Positions 7,538-10,185 of a stretch of DNA of 10,185 bases are shown here, in pieces. Below the pieces are notes generated by a model that worked only from the letters and a program-made list of their open reading frames with translations, searched no databases and was not told the origin of the DNA. How positions within the stretch are numbered: the first letter of the stretch is position 1; every line of letters starts with the position of its first letter. The translations under genes and the position numbers were made by a program. This stretch comes from Clostridia bacterium (GTDB lineage Bacteria > Bacillota > Clostridia > Oscillospirales > Acutalibacteraceae). The stretch spans positions 1 through 10,185 of the forward strand of contig CAAFXF010000042.1 of NCBI GenBank assembly GCA_900766895.1. Reading direction: 5' to 3'.

Positions 7538-8485
7538 ATGCATTTGCTTGAAATTGATAAAGAAAACTATTTGGGTCAGGCTGACCCGTTTATATTAAAA
7601 TCGGGCGGAAGATATTATATCTACACAACCGGTCATGAGGGAATATATGCCTATTCGTCCGATGAGCTTACAAGCGGATGGAAGTTTGAAGGTATGGTGC
7701 TTACGGACGGTAGGCACGATTCCTGGTGGGCACCGAGTGTAATAGAGCTTGACGGAAAATTTTATATGTACAATTCCTTTGAAATTGAGGGATATACTCC
7801 CGATAAGGGTGGACATAGGGGAGCAATGCATGTTTCAGTTGCCGATAATCCGCTTGGTCCGTTTAAGATTGTAAAACAGCTTCTCCCTCCGTTTTCCATC
7901 GATTCGCACGTCGTTAAGAACGAGGCAGGGCTTTGGATTTTTTATTCAACCAATACCTTTGAGGGCGAAAGAATAGGTACATATATTGCAGTTGACAGAC
8001 TCATTGATCCGTTTACGGTAGAGGGCAAGCCTGTCCCTGTTGTTGTGCCTACTCTTGATGAGGACATTTATTGCAGAGACAGATATAAAAAAGGTCAGCA
8101 TTGGCATACTATTGAGGGTGCCTTCTATTTTAAGGAGGACGATTGGCAGTACGTTATGTATTCGGGCAACTGCTTTGAACAGCCTACCTATTACATAGGC
8201 TACGCAAGAGCAAAGACCGATGAACCCGACCTCAGAAAAATCAAGTTTGAAAAGTATCCCGATGATAAAACATATTGCCCTGTTATGAAGGCAAATGAGT
8301 TTGAGGAGGGAACAGGCCACCATTCCATGATTAAAGAGGACGGTCAGTGGTATGCAATTTATCACGCAAGGGATTATGATGACGGCCTGGGTGCAAATGC
8401 CTTTGACGCCCGCAATGCCCGTATTTGCAGGGTTGACGTTAAGGACGGCATAATTACCGCACATCAGCTTAAAGACCGTCTTTAA
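7538..8485 (+). CDS. GH43 family glycosidase (arabinofuranosidase/xylosidase-like)
   Basis: GH43 enzymes are inverting glycosidases with a five-bladed beta-propeller, cutting alpha-L-arabinofuranosides, beta-xylosides or related plant-wall linkages. All three catalytic acids are placed as expected: base D16 in GQADPFIL, pKa-modulating D122 in SIDSHVV, and acid E193 in HTIEGAFYF. H262 in GTGHHSM fits the conserved propeller-axis histidine. Other family marks are WWAPSVIELDGKFYMYNS (64-81) and WYAIYHARD (271-279). At 315 residues it is a bare catalytic domain without a carbohydrate-binding module. It has no signal peptide, so it should act on oligosaccharides already in the cytoplasm. GGAG at 7528-7531 lies 6 bases before the ATG. 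The substrate cannot be fixed from sequence alone. Its TAA overlaps the stop of the convergent spoVAC, and no terminator follows it. Confidence 0.9.
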   Translation: MHLLEIDKENYLGQADPFILKSGGRYYIYTTGHEGIYAYSSDELTSGWKFEGMVLTDGRHDSWWAPSVIELDGKFYMYNSFEIEGYTPDKGGHRGAMHVSVADNPLGPFKIVKQLLPPFSIDSHVVKNEAGLWIFYSTNTFEGERIGTYIAVDRLIDPFTVEGKPVPVVVPTLDEDIYCRDRYKKGQHWHTIEGAFYFKEDDWQYVMYSGNCFEQPTYYIGYARAKTDEPDLRKIKFEKYPDDKTYCPVMKANEFEEGTGHHSMIKEDGQWYAIYHARDYDDGLGANAFDARNARICRVDVKDGIITAHQLKDRL

Positions 8486-8925
8486 TACAGCTTGAATATA
8501 TAAATGATTAAACCGTAAATAAATGCCGATGCAGTGCCGTATACAATAACAGGTCCTGCTATTGTGAACATTTGAAAAGCAGTGCCGGTTATATAACCCT
8601 CGTGCTTAAATTCAAGAGCAGGGGATACAACGGAATTTGCAAAGCCCGAAATAGGCACTATTGTTCCTGCGCCGGCATATCGTGCAATGTTATCAAACAC
8701 ACCTATTCCTGTCAGTATTGCAGTGATTATAATTACTGTTGACGGAGTGGCAAGCTTAACCTCTTCGGAATTCAAGCCGATTTTTTCAAATAGTATGTTG
8801 AGCAACTGACCAAACATACATATCCCTCCGCCAAACAAAAATGCTCTTATGCAGTTTGGCAATACAGGTGAGCTCGGACTTGCTTTGTCGGTCATTTTTG
8901 AATACTCGTTGTTTGAAATGCTCAT
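8482..8925 (-). CDS. spoVAC: Stage V sporulation protein AC (SpoVAC)
   Basis: SpoVA proteins sit in the forespore/spore inner membrane and move dipicolinic acid into the spore and out at germination; Bacillus SpoVAC has been described as a mechanosensitive channel. This 147-residue protein has the family length and marks: a short polar N-terminus ending in SPSSPVLPNCIRAF (16-29), a first membrane segment GGGICMFGQLLNIL, a second at about 62-80, the signature YAGAGTIVPISGFANS (83-98) with SPALEFKHEG (101-110), and C-terminal hydrophobic segments (about 112-143). Its start has AGGA eight bases upstream (complement of 8934-8937). Normally it leads a spoVAC-spoVAD-spoVAE operon. Here it stands alone, ends against the GH43 gene with overlapping stops, and is divergent from an ABC ATPase gene. 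Expression is expected in the forespore under sigma-G. Confidence 0.92.
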   Translation of the reverse strand: MSISNNEYSKMTDKASPSSPVLPNCIRAFLFGGGICMFGQLLNILFEKIGLNSEEVKLATPSTVIIITAILTGIGVFDNIARYAGAGTIVPISGFANSVVSPALEFKHEGYITGTAFQMFTIAGPVIVYGTASAFIYGLIIYIFKLY

Positions 8926-8968
8926 ACAATTTTTCCTTTCTGCTGTTTAGACAACATATGTGTATCAG

Positions 8969-8997
8969 TATTATTTGTAAATCCTGTGTGAATATTC
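8969..8997 (-). promoter_or_regulatory. Candidate sigma-G promoter of spoVAC
   Basis: On the minus strand GAATA (complement of 8993-8997) fits the sigma-G/sigma-F -35 pattern GnATR. After 17 bases comes AATAATA (complement of 8969-8975), differing from the sigma-G -10 CATnhTA only at its first base. The start would fall near 8962, leaving a leader of about 37 bases. Short patterns in AT-rich DNA match easily, so this depends on the sporulation context. Confidence 0.4.
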
Positions 8998-9006
8998 TTT
9001 GAGAAT
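8994..9006. repeat. Short palindrome between spoVAC and ABC promoters
   Basis: ATTCT-TTG-AGAAT is a perfect 5-3-5 inverted repeat. It ends two bases before the TTGACT -35 box of the ABC ATPase gene and overlaps the candidate spoVAC -35. Its position would suit a regulator's operator, but no regulator gene is adjacent and the arms are short. Confidence 0.25.
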
Positions 9007-9008
9007 TG

Positions 9009-9037
9009 TTGACTTTTTGTATTAATAATTGTATAAT
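9009..9037 (+). promoter_or_regulatory. Sigma-A promoter of the ABC ATPase gene
   Basis: TTGACT (9009-9014), 17 bases, TATAAT (9032-9037): a strong vegetative promoter. The expected start is near 9044. AGGAG at 9058-9062 lies 7 bases before ATG 9070. It is back-to-back with the spoVAC promoter region, so the two genes are transcribed separately and presumably in different cell states. Confidence 0.75.
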
Positions 9038-9069
9038 TTGTTTATACTGATTGTAAAAGGAGAGCTTTT

Positions 9070-9819
9070 ATGGAGCATCTTGTTGATGTTAGAAATGTAT
9101 ATAAAATTTATAACCCCGGTGAAAATCAGGTTAATGCTCTTGACGGTGTAAGCCTAACTATTGACCGTGGTGAGTTTGTTGCCATTATCGGTCAGTCAGG
9201 CTCCGGTAAGTCAACATTTATGAATATGATTGGTCTTCTTGATACTCCTACCGAGGGTGAATATTATATTAACGGAAAGCTTGTTGACGATTTGACCGAT
9301 GACGAGATGTCTGTTATTCGTAATGAAGAAATAGGATTTATTTTCCAGGGATTTAACCTTATCCCGTCGCTTACAGCTCTTGAAAATGTAGAGCTCCCTC
9401 TTGTATACAGAGGTATGAAAAAGGATGAGCGTAGGGCGATTTCCGTTGCAGCGCTTGAAAAGGTTGGACTTTCTGCACGTATGGACCATCTGCCGAAGGC
9501 CTTGTCGGGCGGTCAACAGCAGAGAGTGGCAGTTGCACGCGCTATTGCGGCGGCACCTCCGGTAATTCTTGCCGATGAGCCAACGGGTAACCTCGATACC
9601 CGTTCAACAAAGGATGTTATGAAAATTTTGCATCAGCTAAAGGACGAGGGCAGAACGGTTATCGTTATTACCCACGATAATGAGATTGCTATGGAGGCAG
9701 AGCGAGTTGTTCGTATCCGTGACGGCAGAATTGTTGAGGATTACATAAATCCCGGATTTGAGGAAAAGTACGGCAGAAAGGCAAAGTACGATAACGCAAA
9801 TCCTATTGACCTTGGTTAA
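9070..9819 (+). CDS. ABC transporter ATP-binding protein, MacB/LolD-like
   Basis: The nucleotide-binding subunit of an ABC transporter, working at the inner face of the membrane with a permease partner. Motifs in its 249 residues: an aromatic A-loop region (NVYKIYN), Walker A GQSGSGKS (41-48), Q-loop Q93 in FIFQGFNLIPSLTALENVELP, signature LSGGQQQ (145-151), Walker B VILADEP with E170, D-loop GNLD, and H-loop H202 in ITHD. The IFQxFNLIPxLTALENVELP stretch is typical of the MacB/LolD/FtsE-like group, which export peptides, drugs or lipoproteins or act in cell-wall signalling. The last 25 or so residues (after VEDYINPG) form a charged extension. No permease gene adjoins it: a terminator and spoVAE follow, and spoVAC lies divergent upstream. 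The cargo is therefore unknown, and its partner must be encoded elsewhere. Confidence 0.92.
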   Translation: MEHLVDVRNVYKIYNPGENQVNALDGVSLTIDRGEFVAIIGQSGSGKSTFMNMIGLLDTPTEGEYYINGKLVDDLTDDEMSVIRNEEIGFIFQGFNLIPSLTALENVELPLVYRGMKKDERRAISVAALEKVGLSARMDHLPKALSGGQQQRVAVARAIAAAPPVILADEPTGNLDTRSTKDVMKILHQLKDEGRTVIVITHDNEIAMEAERVVRIRDGRIVEDYINPGFEEKYGRKAKYDNANPIDLG

Positions 9820-9836
9820 TTTTAATTTAATATCGA

Positions 9837-9865
9837 TAATAAAATCACCTGATTTGGCAATGCTA
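9837..9865 (+). promoter_or_regulatory. Weak candidate sigma-G promoter for spoVAE
   Basis: TAATA (9837-9841) and AATGCTA (9859-9865) are separated by 17 bases. Each differs from the sigma-G pattern (GnATR, CATnhTA) at one position. A start around 9871-9873 would leave out the upstream hairpin arm and give a very short leader. The match is poor enough to be chance. Confidence 0.2.
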
Positions 9866-9882
9866 ACATCGGGTGATTTTTT
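9841..9882 (+). terminator. Hairpin terminator of the ABC gene, abutting the spoVAE start codon
   Basis: AAAATCACCTGAT (9841-9853) pairs with ATCGGGTGATTTT (9868-9880) in a 13-bp stem with one T-G wobble and a 14-base loop. The T run 9877-9882 overlaps the end of the stem and is followed at once by the spoVAE ATG at 9883. It looks like the intrinsic terminator of the ABC gene, whose stop is 21 bases upstream. The downstream arm also carries GGGTGAT, the spoVAE ribosome binding site. Confidence 0.75.
9871..9877 (+). promoter_or_regulatory. spoVAE ribosome binding site, buried in a hairpin arm
   Basis: GGGTGAT matches the 3' half of the full Shine-Dalgarno AGGAGGTGATC over six bases (GGTGAT, 9872-9877). 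It lies 5 bases before ATG 9883 and 8 before the second in-frame ATG at 9886. It is fully paired in the 9841-9880 hairpin whenever the transcript begins upstream of that hairpin. Confidence 0.5.
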
Positions 9883-10185
9883 ATGATGCTTGTAAAGGCT
9901 TTTATTATCGGCGGATTGATTTGTGTAGTCGGTCAGCTTCTTATTGATTTAACAAATCTGACACCTGCAAAAATTCTTGTAATGTTTGTTTGTGTAGGAG
10001 TGCTCCTTGGCGGAATAGGCGTATATGATTGGCTTATTGATTTTGCAGGCGCAGGCGCAACACTTCCGCTCACAGGCTTTGGCTCGGCACTTGCATCGGG
10101 CGTCAAAGAAGCCATTAGGGAAAAGGGTGCTATGGGAATAGTGACAGGTCCTCTGTCAGCATCTGCCGGAGGGGTGACGGTCGCA
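9883..10185 (+). CDS. spoVAE: Stage V sporulation protein AE (SpoVAE/SpoVAEb), 3' end cut by window
   Basis: The frame is open from ATG 9883 to the window end, giving 101 residues of a family usually about 115-120 long, so most of the protein is present. It is a spore inner-membrane protein of the SpoVA dipicolinic-acid channel complex. It starts with a membrane segment, KAFIIGGLICVVGQLLIDLT (5-24), then a second (about 31-47), then the signature FAGAGATLPLTGFGSAL (54-70), VKEAIREKGAMGIVTG (74-89) and the start of a last hydrophobic segment. It is homologous to SpoVAC, sharing AGAG-x3-P-x-(T/S)-GF, but lacks the long SpoVAC N-terminus. spoVAD does not lie upstream as usual. Start choice: two tandem ATGs, 9883 and 9886, both within reach of GGGTGAT. 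Its start codon adjoins the ABC terminator, so it likely has its own start of transcription. Confidence 0.9.
   Translation, partial: MMLVKAFIIGGLICVVGQLLIDLTNLTPAKILVMFVCVGVLLGGIGVYDWLIDFAGAGATLPLTGFGSALASGVKEAIREKGAMGIVTGPLSASAGGVTVA

Noticed and set aside
7946..8464. A 172-codon open frame on the minus strand inside the GH43 gene, just downstream of spoVAC on the same strand
   Set aside because: It lies antisense to the catalytic GH43 residues and shows no recognisable protein features, so it is a shadow and not an extra spoVA gene.
9820..9882. An insertion-sequence end or attachment site between the ABC gene and spoVAE
   Set aside because: The inverted repeat is explained as a terminator hairpin with a T run. 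There are no flanking direct repeats or transposase remains.
9933..10115. A 60-codon open frame on the minus strand near the window end
   Set aside because: It is antisense to spoVAE, whose membrane segments and AGAG signature make the plus-strand frame the real one.

Overview
The window looks like a chromosomal segment of an endospore-forming, low-to-mid GC Firmicute of class Clostridia, probably a gut Oscillospiraceae/Ruminococcaceae-type bacterium. Reasons: a YqzL-recO-mutS2 order typical of Firmicutes, the forespore membrane proteins SpoVAC and SpoVAE, GGAGG-type ribosome binding sites, AT-rich sigma-A promoters, and intracellular glycosidases (GH2 and GH43) of the kind carried by plant-glycan users. 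The taxonomic guess is inference; there is no rRNA or other marker here.

Region 1 (1-6236, + strand) is one tight run: the 3' end of a yqzL-like gene, recO (recombinational repair), mutS2 (MutS2 ATPase/Smr nuclease), then a complete 1001-residue LacZ-type beta-galactosidase. Gaps are 4 bases or overlaps, and the run ends in a strong hairpin terminator that also serves the convergent gene. A sugar hydrolase at the end of a repair operon is the unexpected part.

Region 2 (6239-7018) holds a minus-strand short-chain dehydrogenase whose active-site surroundings resemble YmfI, the reductase that finishes the lysine modification of elongation factor P in Bacillus. A compact divergent promoter region follows.

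Region 3 (7019-8485, + strand) is a two-gene unit from a near-consensus sigma-A promoter: a 168-residue protein I cannot assign, then a GH43 glycosidase with all three catalytic acids and no signal peptide. It ends tail-to-tail with spoVAC; the two stop codons overlap, with no terminator between them.

Region 4 (8482-10185) is a rearranged spoVA locus. spoVAC is on the minus strand. A MacB/LolD-type ABC ATPase with its own sigma-A promoter, but no permease beside it, runs on the plus strand. After that comes the start of spoVAE, cut by the window edge. spoVAD, which normally lies between spoVAC and spoVAE, is not between them. The ABC gene's terminator hairpin ends directly at the spoVAE start codon and contains its ribosome binding site, an arrangement worth testing as a regulatory device. 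No mobile element, CRISPR array, tRNA or rRNA was seen. No gene-free stretch exceeds 300 bases; the longest is 144 bases (8926-9069).
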